From JBFMAE01 sp040756085 (GTDB lineage: Bacteria > Desulfobacterota > BSN033 > UBA1163), in contig JBFMAE010000358.1 of assembly GCA_040756085.1 (NCBI GenBank), positions 1-22,350 of the forward strand: a stretch of 22,350 nucleotides of DNA, written 5' to 3'. Below the pieces are notes generated by a model that made no database searches, was not told the origin of the DNA, and worked only from the letters and a program-made list of their open reading frames with translations. The position numbers and the translations under genes are program-made. Positions within the stretch are counted from its first letter, which is position 1. Every line of letters begins with the position of its first letter. Shown here in pieces: positions 7,460 to 15,493 of the stretch.

Positions 7460-10400
7460 TTGGAAGACTATCTATCATTTTACGAGAAGGCGAAGAACCC
7501 GATCAATTTTAATGCTATCCGTATCTCCGTCGCCTCGCCCGAAAAGATCGAATCGTGGTCCCATGGGGAGGTGAAGAAACCGGAGACGATCAACTACCGG
7601 ACCTACAAACCGGAGAAGGATGGGCTTTTCTGTGCAAAGATCTTCGGACCCACCAAGGATTATGAATGCAATTGCGGCAAATACAAACGGATGAAGCATC
7701 GAGGGATTGTCTGCGAGAAGTGCGGGGTGGAAGTCATCCAGTCCAAGGTCCGCCGGGAGAGGATGGGGCATATACGGCTGGCCACGTCGGTCGCCCATAT
7801 CTGGTTTCTCAAAAGCATTCCCAGCAAGATCGGTATCCTTGCAGATATGACGCTGAGAGAGCTGGAGCGGATCCTCTATTTTGAGGCCTATCTTGTGCTC
7901 GATGGGAAGAAAACATCCCTAAAGAAGGGGGAGATTCTCTCTGAAGACAGATACCGGGAGGCGAAGGAGAAATACGGGGATGGATTTGTGGTGGCCCAAG
8001 GAGCAGATGCGATTAAAGAGCTGTTGAGAAACACCAATGTGAAAGAACTTTCCCAGAAGCTCCGGATGGAGATGAAGGAGACGACCTCAGAAGCGAAGAA
8101 AAAACGTTTGGCAAAACGGTTAAAAATTATTGAATCCTTCCTGGAGTCAGGGAACAAACCGGAGTGGATGATCTTGGAGGTGATCCCGGTCATCCCACCC
8201 GATCTTCGGCCTCTTGTCCCTCTGGATGGAGGTCGGTTTGCCACCTCGGACCTAAACGACCTTTACCGGAGGGTGATCAACCGGAACAATCGTCTTAAAC
8301 GACTTCTCGAATTGAACGCACCCGAGATCATCATCCGCAATGAGAAACGAATGCTTCAGGAAGCTGTAGACGCCCTGTTCGACAACGGGAAGAGAGGGAG
8401 GACGATCTTAGGGGCGAATAAGAAACCCCTCAAGTCCTTGAGTGATATGCTGAGGGGAAAGGAGGGCCGTTTCCGGCAGAACCTTCTGGGGAAGCGTGTG
8501 GATTACTCCGGACGTTCGGTGATCGTCGTCGGACCCGAGCTGAAATTACATCAGTGCGGGCTTCCCAAAAAGATGGCCCTTGAACTATTTAAACCTTTTA
8601 TCTACCACCGTTTGGAGGAAAAAGGTCTAGTCACCACGATTAAAAGTGCCAAGAAGATGTTGGAGAAGGAGAAGGCTGATGTCTGGGATGTCCTGGATGA
8701 GGTGATCCGCGAGCACCCTGTGTTGCTCAATCGTGCTCCCACCCTTCATCGTCTGGGCATTCAGGCCTTCGAACCCACTCTCATTGAGGGCAAGGCCATC
8801 CAGCTTCATCCATTGGTCTGCGCTGCCTTCAATGCGGATTTCGATGGAGACCAGATGGCCGTCCACGTCCCTCTCTCTATAGAAGCTCAGTCGGAGGCGA
8901 GAATTCTGATGATGTCCACTAATAACATCCTCTCGCCTGCCAATGGAAAACCGATCATTGTCCCCACCCAGGACATCGTCCTCGGGATTTATTACATGAC
9001 CAGGGAGCGACCCTATGTCAAGGGGTCGGGAAAGATCTTTTCAAACCCCGAGGAGGTTCGGGTTGCCTACGATGCGAATGAGGTCGACCTCCATGCCCGG
9101 ATAAAGGTCCGGATGAATGGGGAGCTTTTGGAGACCACGGTTGGCCGGGTGCTCCTCAAAGAGATCCTTCCTGAAGAGATCCCATTTGTTCTGGTCAATA
9201 AGGTGATGAAAAAAAGCGAACTGGCCAATCTCATCGACTACTGCTACCGGTTTGGCGGAGAAAAGAAGACCGTCATACTTTCCGATCGTTTGAAGGATCT
9301 GGGATATCGTTATGCAACCCTGGCCGGACTCTCCATCTCCATTGATGACATGCTGGTTCCTTCCAATAAGGCGAGCCTCCTAAAGGAAGCCCAACAGGAG
9401 ATTGAAAGGGTTCAAGAACAATATACCGATGGGCTGATTACCGATGGAGAACGATACAATAAGGTGATTGACATTTGGGCCCAGGTGACTGAAAACATCG
9501 CCGATGTGATGCTTAAGGAGCTGGGGGGTGAAGTGGCCGAGGATACGATAGGGGAGAAGGTGACCATTGAGAGTTTTAACCCGATTTATATGATGGCTGA
9601 CTCTGGCGCTCGAGGCAGTGCACAACAGGTGCGGCAATTGGCCGGGATGCGGGGCCTGATGGCCAAACCTTCCGGGGAGATCATCGAAACCCCAATCACG
9701 GCGAACTTCCGTGAGGGGCTCACCGTTCTGCAATACTTCATCTCCACTCACGGTGCTAGGAAAGGACTGGCGGATACCGCCTTGAAAACAGCCAATGCTG
9801 GATATCTCACCCGACGATTGGTCGATGTCGCCCAGGATGTTGTGATCACCGAATATGACTGCGGTACCATGGATGGAATCGATGTCACCTCCCTTGTAGA
9901 GGGAGGGGAGATCATTGAATCAATGAGGGAAAGAATTCTGGGCCGGGTGGCACTGGATGAGATCCGGGACCCCTTTACCGAGGAGGTCATCGTCAGAGGA
10001 AATGAGGAGATTGATGAGGGCCTGGCAGAGCGCATCGAGGATATTGGGATTGAGAAGGTAAAGATTCGGTCGGTCCTCACCTGCAAATCGAAACAGGGTG
10101 TATGCGCCCTCTGTTACGGAAGGGATCTGGCCCGCGGGAGACTTGTGAATGTGGGGGAGGCCATCGGGATCATCGCTGCTCAGTCGATCGGTGAGCCGGG
10201 AACCCAGTTGACGATGAGAACCTTCCACATCGGTGGGACGGCCAGCCGTCGGGCGGAGCAGACAACGCTGGAATGCCGGATCGATGGAAGGATAAAATTT
10301 ATCAATCTCAAGTCCGTTAAGAACCGTGAGGGGAATCTGATCGTCATGAATCGAAATGGTGAGATCGCCATCCTGGATGAAAGTGGAAGAGAGCGGCGGC

Positions 10401-11590
10401 GTTATTCTGTGATTTATGGAGCTAAACTGCGAGTCAAAGATGGACAGAAGGTGAAAGAAGGGGAGATGCTGGCAGAGTGGGATCCCTACTCCATCCCAGT
10501 TTTGACCGAGGTTTCAGGCCGGGTCAAATTTGGAGATATCATCGAGGGGGTGACCATGCAAGAACAGGTGGATGAATTTACAGGGCTCTCCAGAAAGGTC
10601 ATCACCGAATCCAAAGACCCGGAACTCCGGCCGAGGATCTCTATCAAGGATGAAAAAGGAAGGACCATGAACCTCCCCAGCTCCACTTCCCAGGCACGGT
10701 ATCTCCTCCCAGTCGGAGCGAACATTTTTATCTCTGAAGGGGATATGGTTGAGGCCGGGGATATCATCGTGAAGATCTCCAGGGAGACAACGAAGACAAA
10801 GGATATCACCGGAGGTCTTCCCCGGGTGGCTGAGCTTTTTGAGGCCAGGAAGCCAAAAGAGTATGCCCTGATCAGCGATATCGATGGGGCCGTTGAATTT
10901 GGAAAGGACCTTAAAGGAAAAAGGAAAGTAGTCATCCGGCCAGAGGTAGGCGAACCGAAGGAGTATATTATTCCCAGAGGGAAACATGTCAGTGTCCATG
11001 AAGGCGACTATGTCAAAGCAGGGGAGGCATTGATGGACGGCCCATCCAATCCCCATGATATTTTGAGGGTCCTGGGGGATAAGGCCCTGGCCCGATATTT
11101 AGTGGATGAAATCCAGGAGGTGTATAAACTTCAAGGGGTGAAGATCAATGACAAACATATCGAGGTCATCGTTCGCCAGATGCTCAAGAGAGTGAAGATT
11201 AAAGAGGTCGGAGATACTCACTTTCTGGTGGACGACCAGGTGGAAAAATATGTTTTTAATGAGGAGAACGAACGAGCGTTAAGGGAGGGAGGAAAACCGG
11301 CGGTTGCTGAACCCCTCTTCTTGGGGATTACGAAGGCTTCCCTCATTACGGACAGTTTCATCTCCGCCGCCTCCTTCCAGGAAACGACCAAGGTGCTCAC
11401 CCAGGCAGCCGTAGCAGGGAAGGTCGATACCTTGAAGGGGTTGAAGGAAAATGTCATCATGGGACGTCTGATTCCGGCCGGGACCGGTCTCCCCAAGTAT
11501 AAACAATTAGGACTTTGGGTCGAAGGATATACGGGAGAGGAAGTATCGCCGGAAGACGAAGCAAAGGTGGCGGCAGAAGGTGGTGCCTAA
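7460..11590 (+). CDS. rpoC: RNA polymerase beta' subunit
   Basis: This is the beta' subunit, which carries the catalytic magnesium site. The TTG at 7460 is preferred: AAGGAGG (7448-7454) sits five bases before it, and this site would lie inside the coding region if the in-frame TTG at 7442 were used. The result is 1376 residues. With this start the zinc ligands are C70, C72, C85 and C88, and the NADFDGDQ triad falls at D460, D462, D464, the same numbering as E. coli. A second zinc cluster (CKSKQGVCALCYG) and the trigger-loop region with MRTFHIGG are present. No unusual insert was noticed. It ends the operon and converges on cpoB. Confidence 0.98.
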   Translation: MEDYLSFYEKAKNPINFNAIRISVASPEKIESWSHGEVKKPETINYRTYKPEKDGLFCAKIFGPTKDYECNCGKYKRMKHRGIVCEKCGVEVIQSKVRRERMGHIRLATSVAHIWFLKSIPSKIGILADMTLRELERILYFEAYLVLDGKKTSLKKGEILSEDRYREAKEKYGDGFVVAQGADAIKELLRNTNVKELSQKLRMEMKETTSEAKKKRLAKRLKIIESFLESGNKPEWMILEVIPVIPPDLRPLVPLDGGRFATSDLNDLYRRVINRNNRLKRLLELNAPEIIIRNEKRMLQEAVDALFDNGKRGRTILGANKKPLKSLSDMLRGKEGRFRQNLLGKRVDYSGRSVIVVGPELKLHQCGLPKKMALELFKPFIYHRLEEKGLVTTIKSAKKMLEKEKADVWDVLDEVIREHPVLLNRAPTLHRLGIQAFEPTLIEGKAIQLHPLVCAAFNADFDGDQMAVHVPLSIEAQSEARILMMSTNNILSPANGKPIIVPTQDIVLGIYYMTRERPYVKGSGKIFSNPEEVRVAYDANEVDLHARIKVRMNGELLETTVGRVLLKEILPEEIPFVLVNKVMKKSELANLIDYCYRFGGEKKTVILSDRLKDLGYRYATLAGLSISIDDMLVPSNKASLLKEAQQEIERVQEQYTDGLITDGERYNKVIDIWAQVTENIADVMLKELGGEVAEDTIGEKVTIESFNPIYMMADSGARGSAQQVRQLAGMRGLMAKPSGEIIETPITANFREGLTVLQYFISTHGARKGLADTALKTANAGYLTRRLVDVAQDVVITEYDCGTMDGIDVTSLVEGGEIIESMRERILGRVALDEIRDPFTEEVIVRGNEEIDEGLAERIEDIGIEKVKIRSVLTCKSKQGVCALCYGRDLARGRLVNVGEAIGIIAAQSIGEPGTQLTMRTFHIGGTASRRAEQTTLECRIDGRIKFINLKSVKNREGNLIVMNRNGEIAILDESGRERRRYSVIYGAKLRVKDGQKVKEGEMLAEWDPYSIPVLTEVSGRVKFGDIIEGVTMQEQVDEFTGLSRKVITESKDPELRPRISIKDEKGRTMNLPSSTSQARYLLPVGANIFISEGDMVEAGDIIVKISRETTKTKDITGGLPRVAELFEARKPKEYALISDIDGAVEFGKDLKGKRKVVIRPEVGEPKEYIIPRGKHVSVHEGDYVKAGEALMDGPSNPHDILRVLGDKALARYLVDEIQEVYKLQGVKINDKHIEVIVRQMLKRVKIKEVGDTHFLVDDQVEKYVFNEENERALREGGKPAVAEPLFLGITKASLITDSFISAASFQETTKVLTQAAVAGKVDTLKGLKENVIMGRLIPAGTGLPKYKQLGLWVEGYTGEEVSPEDEAKVAAEGGA

Positions 11591-11595
11591 GAATA

Positions 11596-11656
11596 GCGGG
11601 TGGAAGGTGGATAGTAGTTATAATAAAAAATCTACTCTCTACTTTCCACCTTCCGC
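11596..11656. terminator. Hairpin between convergent rpoC and cpoB
   Basis: GGAAGGTGGA (11602-11611) is perfectly complementary to TCCACCTTCC (11645-11654), and GCGG/CCGC flanks extend the symmetry imperfectly. The arms show a 7-bp rhythm (GGTGGAA, GGTGGAT, AGTAGTT). It fills almost the whole 76-base gap between two convergent genes and so may act on transcripts from both sides. No strong T-tract follows on either strand, so factor-independent termination is uncertain and it may be only a repeat element. Confidence 0.5.
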
Positions 11657-11666
11657 ATTCGAGCTC

Positions 11667-12620
11667 TTATTTTATTCCTTCCAGTTTCTTTTTGGCTATT
11701 TCTGCTTGGTCAGAATGGGGATATCGTTCGATCACTCGTCTGAGAAGATTTCTTGCATTCCCCTTATCTCCCAGTTCTAAAAAGGCAAAGGCTTGTTTGA
11801 GCAGGGCTGCAGGCATTTTATCCCCTTCCGGATATTTGACGATCGCTTTCTCATATTCCAGAATGGCCTTCTCAAAATCTTTCTTCAGATAGTAGGTTTC
11901 ACCGATCCAGAACTGGGCGTTGTCAGAGAGTTCGGTGTTGGGATACTGTTTGAGAAATGCTTCAAATTTCCTTCGCGCTCCCTCCAAGTCTCCCTTCTGG
12001 AAGGTTTCGTAGGCAGCCTTATATAAATCCCCCACCCCGGCGGAGACCCCTTTTCCTTCAGTAGAGACCTCCTTTGCTAAAGTCAGTTTTTCCACCTCCA
12101 TCTGTTTTGAAACCAACTCGCCAATCTTTGCCTCCAGACCCTTAAGGCGATTTTCCACCCCCTTCATCCCTTCCTCCAATACCTTGGTTCGATCATCTTG
12201 GGCTTTGCCTTTTTCCTCAAAGGCTTTTCCCCTCTCTTCAAGGAGTCTGGTTCGTAAGGCGATATCTTCCTTCACCCGATCAATTTCCTTGGAAGGCCGT
12301 TTTAGAAACTCCTTGTATTCCTCAACACCTGTAGAGAGGATTCGAACTTCGGATTGAAGGTTTTCGAGTCTGAGGAGAAGATCGGCCTGAAGACTTTTGG
12401 TCCCCGCCTGGAAGGTCGAGATCTCCTTCTGGGTCTCTTTCTGAAAAGCGGCCAATTCATTTTTGATGGCGTCCTTCTCTTTTTGAATCAGGTTCAGTCG
12501 TGAATGGAGTTTCTGAATCTCCCCGTCAAGATATCGAGTGTCTCCTGTCGTGGCACATCCCCAAAGGCTGACCGCCACACCTAGAATCATCCATCCTTTT
12601 ATCCAATCCATGATTCGCAA
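11667..12620 (-). CDS. cpoB: Cell division coordinator CpoB / YbgF-like lipoprotein with TPRs
   Basis: CpoB links the Tol-Pal machine to septal peptidoglycan synthesis in the periplasm. From TTG at 12620 the product has 317 residues. A signal sequence ends in the lipobox-like LWGC, implying a lipoprotein (E. coli CpoB is soluble). A long charged coiled coil (about residues 25-170) follows. The C-terminal TPR domain (about 190-317) shows repeats such as YKAAYETFQKGDLEGARRKF and AQFWIGETYYLKKDFEKAI. The TTG has GGAGG five bases upstream; the ATG at 12611 would leave 14 bases and is the main alternative. It is the last gene of the tol cluster, 62 bases after pal across a perfect hairpin. Confidence 0.88.
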   Translation of the reverse strand: MRIMDWIKGWMILGVAVSLWGCATTGDTRYLDGEIQKLHSRLNLIQKEKDAIKNELAAFQKETQKEISTFQAGTKSLQADLLLRLENLQSEVRILSTGVEEYKEFLKRPSKEIDRVKEDIALRTRLLEERGKAFEEKGKAQDDRTKVLEEGMKGVENRLKGLEAKIGELVSKQMEVEKLTLAKEVSTEGKGVSAGVGDLYKAAYETFQKGDLEGARRKFEAFLKQYPNTELSDNAQFWIGETYYLKKDFEKAILEYEKAIVKYPEGDKMPAALLKQAFAFLELGDKGNARNLLRRVIERYPHSDQAEIAKKKLEGIK

Positions 12621-12641
12621 GTTTCCCTCCCCCAATGAGCC

Positions 12642-12673
12642 ATCCTCAGGGATGGATGAACATCCCTGAGGAT
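12642..12673 (-). repeat. Perfect 13-bp inverted repeat between pal and cpoB
   Basis: ATCCTCAGGGATG (12642-12654) and its exact complement CATCCCTGAGGAT (12661-12673) flank a six-base loop, giving a 13-bp uninterrupted stem in the pal-cpoB mRNA. It has no following T-run on either strand, so it is more likely a stability or processing hairpin, or a REP-like unit, than a terminator. It ends about 20 bases before the cpoB start. Confidence 0.8.
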
Positions 12674-12682
12674 ACCCGTACT

Positions 12683-13303
12683 CTATTTAGATAAGATAAC
12701 AAAGTGCGCTCTTCGATTTTTTGCCCATGCCTCTTCATTATGGATGGGATCCACTGGTCTTTCTTCACCATAACTGATCGTGGAGATCCGGTCGGGTGAG
12801 ATACCCAGGGAGATGAGATATTTTTGTGTACTATTGGCCCTTCTCTCTCCGAGGGCCAGGTTATACTCCACCGTTCCCCTTTCATCACAATGACCTTCGA
12901 TCTGGATCTTTCCCTGAGGGAATTTCAACAGAAGAGCAGCATTTTCCTTCAGGATCGCAGCATCCCCAGGGCGGATGTCGTATTTATCAAAATCGAAGTG
13001 AATATCTTTGAGGAGTTTACTTTCTAAAACCTCTCCTTCGATGCCAGGGGTTTTTTTCGCCACCAGGCTTTTTTCAAATTCTTTTTTGGTAGCTTCTTCT
13101 TTCATTTTTGCCAATTCTCTCTCTTTTGCCTCTTTGGCCGCACGTTCCGCCTCAAGCTTGGCAGCCCGCTCTTTTTCCGCTGTCACTTCGTCTGCCTTCT
13201 TCATCGTAGGTTCTTCCTTCATCACCGTTTTTTTGGGGCATCCTGTCAGGATGAGTCCAACGGAGAGGAAGAGGATGATCAGAATAAGCCTTTTTTTAAT
13301 CAT
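12683..13303 (-). CDS. pal: Peptidoglycan-associated lipoprotein Pal
   Basis: Pal is an outer-membrane lipoprotein that holds peptidoglycan non-covalently and binds TolB. The 206-residue product starts with a lipoprotein signal (LILIILFLSVGLILTGC, lipobox LTGC, acylated cysteine at residue 22). A long Lys/Glu/Ala-rich linker (about 25-85) follows and is more charged than in E. coli Pal. The C-terminal OmpA-like domain (about 95-206) contains IHFDFDKYDIRP, IEGHCDERGTVEYNLALGER and RRAHF, including the Asp and Arg expected to bind diaminopimelate. AAAGGAGG lies properly before the ATG. It is 38 bases after tolB. Identification is secure. Confidence 0.97.
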   Translation of the reverse strand: MIKKRLILIILFLSVGLILTGCPKKTVMKEEPTMKKADEVTAEKERAAKLEAERAAKEAKERELAKMKEEATKKEFEKSLVAKKTPGIEGEVLESKLLKDIHFDFDKYDIRPGDAAILKENAALLLKFPQGKIQIEGHCDERGTVEYNLALGERRANSTQKYLISLGISPDRISTISYGEERPVDPIHNEEAWAKNRRAHFVILSK

Positions 13304-13341
13304 AATAAACCTCCTTTGATAATCGATTTAGAAGTCTATCC

Positions 13342-14649
13342 CTATTCAAATCGTCGGGACCACGCTGGGCTTGATTCACCTCCTTTCGATGAGGTTAATA
13401 GCCTTTGATTAAATCCATTGACATTCATAATGAAAATCTTCGATCCTCCTGATCGAGTGGAACTGAAGGCAATATAACGTCCATCCGGAGACCAACACGG
13501 GCTTTCATTATTCCCAGAATTGGATGTCAGCTTTTGAAGTCCGGATCCATCCGGTCGGATGGTGAAGATTTCAAAACGCCCTCCCACCCTTCCGCAAAAA
13601 GCGATCCGGTCCCCCTTCGGAGACCAGGAAGGATTGGTATTGTAATTCCCCTCATAGGTCAAGCGGTGGACATTGGATCCATCCCGTGCCATGATGTAGA
13701 TCTGGGGAGAGCCTGACCGGTCTGAGACGAAAGTGATCCACTGACCATCTGGAGACCATCTCGGCGATGCCTCGTTGCCGTGCCCTGTTGTAAGTTTCTT
13801 TGGGTTATGGCCATTGGCATCGACAAGAAAGATGTCCGACTTCCCTTCCATCCCCATCATGAGAACAATCTGTTTCCCGTCTGGTGACCAGGAGGGGGAG
13901 ACGTTGAGCCCCGGGTAAGACAGGAAACGTTGGAGATTTTTACCATCCGAATCCATCAGGTAGAGGTCTGGATTTCGTTTGAGGTAGGAGGTAAAAGCGA
14001 TTCTTTTATTATCTGGAGACCAGGTGGGCGAAAGGTTGATCGATTGGTTTTGGGTGATCTGCTTGACATTTGCACCATCGAAATCAGCGATGAAGATCTC
14101 CTTACCTACTCCCAGAAAAGCTGTATAGGCGATTTTTGTAGTGTGAACTCCTCTCTCTCCTGTCAAGTGAAGGATGACCTCATCCGCTATCCGGTGGACC
14201 GTGTTTCGAAGGGTCTGGAGATGGCCTTCGTACTGTTTACCGACAAGGTGTTTCTGCTCCACTAAATCGATGAGATGGAATTTTAACCTATAAGTGAGAT
14301 TGTCAGATTCCAAAAGGGTCTCTCCTGCCAAGAGGATCTCTCCTCCAGCAGGTATCCATTCCCCCAAGAAAAGCGTGCTGGGAATACCCTCCTTATTCTG
14401 AAGAGAGGAGGGAAGACTCTGATAATCAATCACCCTGAAAAAACCGGAGAGGGTAAGATTGTTGGCCAGAATTTCATATACCTTTGCAGTGACGCTAGGG
14501 GGGGTCCTGTCCACTGATTTCCATTTAGGCAAGATGATGGGGATTTGAACGAAGGTGGGAGCGGTGATATCGAGATAGACCCTTGCTCCTGTGGAGGAAG
14601 GGAAGGCTAAATAGAAGAAAAGGATGGGGAGGAGAAAATATTTCAACAT
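13342..14649 (-). CDS. tolB: Tol-Pal system protein TolB
   Basis: TolB is the periplasmic propeller protein that cycles between Pal and TolA during outer-membrane constriction. The 435-residue product has an N-terminal signal peptide (LLPILFFYLAFPSSTGA). The TolB N-terminal domain (about 25-165) follows. The C-terminal six-bladed propeller (about 175-435) has repeated SP.WSPDG..I.F.S motifs, for example SPTWSPDNKRIAFTS and SPRWSPDGQWITFVS. Its start is only three bases after the tolA-like stop and has no strong ribosome site of its own, so translational coupling is likely. The length and domain order are those of the family. Confidence 0.97.
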   Translation of the reverse strand: MLKYFLLPILFFYLAFPSSTGARVYLDITAPTFVQIPIILPKWKSVDRTPPSVTAKVYEILANNLTLSGFFRVIDYQSLPSSLQNKEGIPSTLFLGEWIPAGGEILLAGETLLESDNLTYRLKFHLIDLVEQKHLVGKQYEGHLQTLRNTVHRIADEVILHLTGERGVHTTKIAYTAFLGVGKEIFIADFDGANVKQITQNQSINLSPTWSPDNKRIAFTSYLKRNPDLYLMDSDGKNLQRFLSYPGLNVSPSWSPDGKQIVLMMGMEGKSDIFLVDANGHNPKKLTTGHGNEASPRWSPDGQWITFVSDRSGSPQIYIMARDGSNVHRLTYEGNYNTNPSWSPKGDRIAFCGRVGGRFEIFTIRPDGSGLQKLTSNSGNNESPCWSPDGRYIAFSSTRSGGSKIFIMNVNGFNQRLLTSSKGGESSPAWSRRFE

Positions 14650-14652
14650 TTT

Positions 14653-15492
14653 TCAATCCGGTGTAAAACGGATTCCGATCTCAAACGTATTTTCACTGAA
14701 TTCTTTGGGAATGGGAGGCAAAGGCTCTGCTTTTATAATGGCTCGCATGGCACTCTGGTCATAAAGGGCATTGCCAGACTTTTTTTCAAACCACCATTTC
14801 TGAATTTTGCCATCTCGTTCTATTATTAAGACAATAATGGTCTCCAAGTCAACCATTTCTTTTAAAAGATTTTCAGGAATGGTCCATGCGGCTTTGATCT
14901 TTGCCCAAAGCAAACTGTAATATTCATTCAATTTGGCTTCCAACTCCTGTGGAGTTTTGAGCGAGGAGACCATCGGAACACTGGTAGGGGAAACGTTTGA
15001 TCGTTCCACACTTTTCTCACGCCGGGACACTCTTTTTTGGATTTCATCGAGGGCAGCTTTTCTGCGAATCTCTTCGATTTTTTTTTGGATTTCATCGAGG
15101 GTAGCTTTTTTGTGAATTTCCTCGAGGGCCTCATGAAGGTGTTTGAGGTCTACCTTTTTTTCAGGGAGTTCCGGTTTTTTTGGAGGTTTCTTTACTTTTT
15201 CAACAATATCATCTTTTTTGGGCTTTTCAACTTCTTTTTTCTTAACCTGTGGCGGTTTTTCTACCGGTTTAGGAGGTTCCTCTTTTGGTTCTGGTATGGG
15301 GTGAGGTTTTGGAATTTCAGGCTCCGGTAATGAAACAGGCATGAGGGTAACCGTATAAGCTATGGGGACAGTTTTTATGAAAGTAGGCCATGGATTGAGG
15401 CTGAGGAGAACCAGCAGCGCGATGTGGAGGACAAAAGAGATCCCCCCCCATTTTAGCAGACCGTTTGCGAAAGGTCGTCTCAGAAAGGGCAT
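14653..15492 (-). CDS. tolA: TolA-like envelope energy-transfer protein (TonB/TolA C-terminal domain)
   Basis: TolA/TonB-type proteins span the periplasm and carry proton-motive force from an inner-membrane motor to TolB and Pal. The 279-residue product has one N-terminal transmembrane helix (about 15-33). A Pro/Glu/Lys-rich stretch (about 55-115) and a charged helical region (about 116-165) with a duplicated LDEIQK module follow. The C-terminal domain (about 185-279) has LWAKIKAAWTIPENL and SGNALYDQSAMRAI. The position directly before tolB supports TolA over TonB. The stop of the LysR gene lies one base upstream, so coupling is likely. The tolQ and tolR partners are not in the window. Confidence 0.85.
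   Translation of the reverse strand: MPFLRRPFANGLLKWGGISFVLHIALLVLLSLNPWPTFIKTVPIAYTVTLMPVSLPEPEIPKPHPIPEPKEEPPKPVEKPPQVKKKEVEKPKKDDIVEKVKKPPKKPELPEKKVDLKHLHEALEEIHKKATLDEIQKKIEEIRRKAALDEIQKRVSRREKSVERSNVSPTSVPMVSSLKTPQELEAKLNEYYSLLWAKIKAAWTIPENLLKEMVDLETIIVLIIERDGKIQKWWFEKKSGNALYDQSAMRAIIKAEPLPPIPKEFSENTFEIGIRFTPD
15033..15128 (-). repeat. Two-copy 48-bp tandem repeat inside the tolA-like gene
   Basis: Two copies of a 48-bp unit begin with TTTTTTGGATTTCATCGAGG at 15033 and 15081. They encode 16-residue modules containing LDEIQKK/LDEIQKR and extend the periplasmic helix of the TolA-like protein. The first-unit match is nearly exact at DNA level and decays toward the unit end. A weaker protein-level relative (LEEIHKK) precedes them. 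The period keeps the reading frame. Confidence 0.8.
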
Positions 15493-15493
15493 G

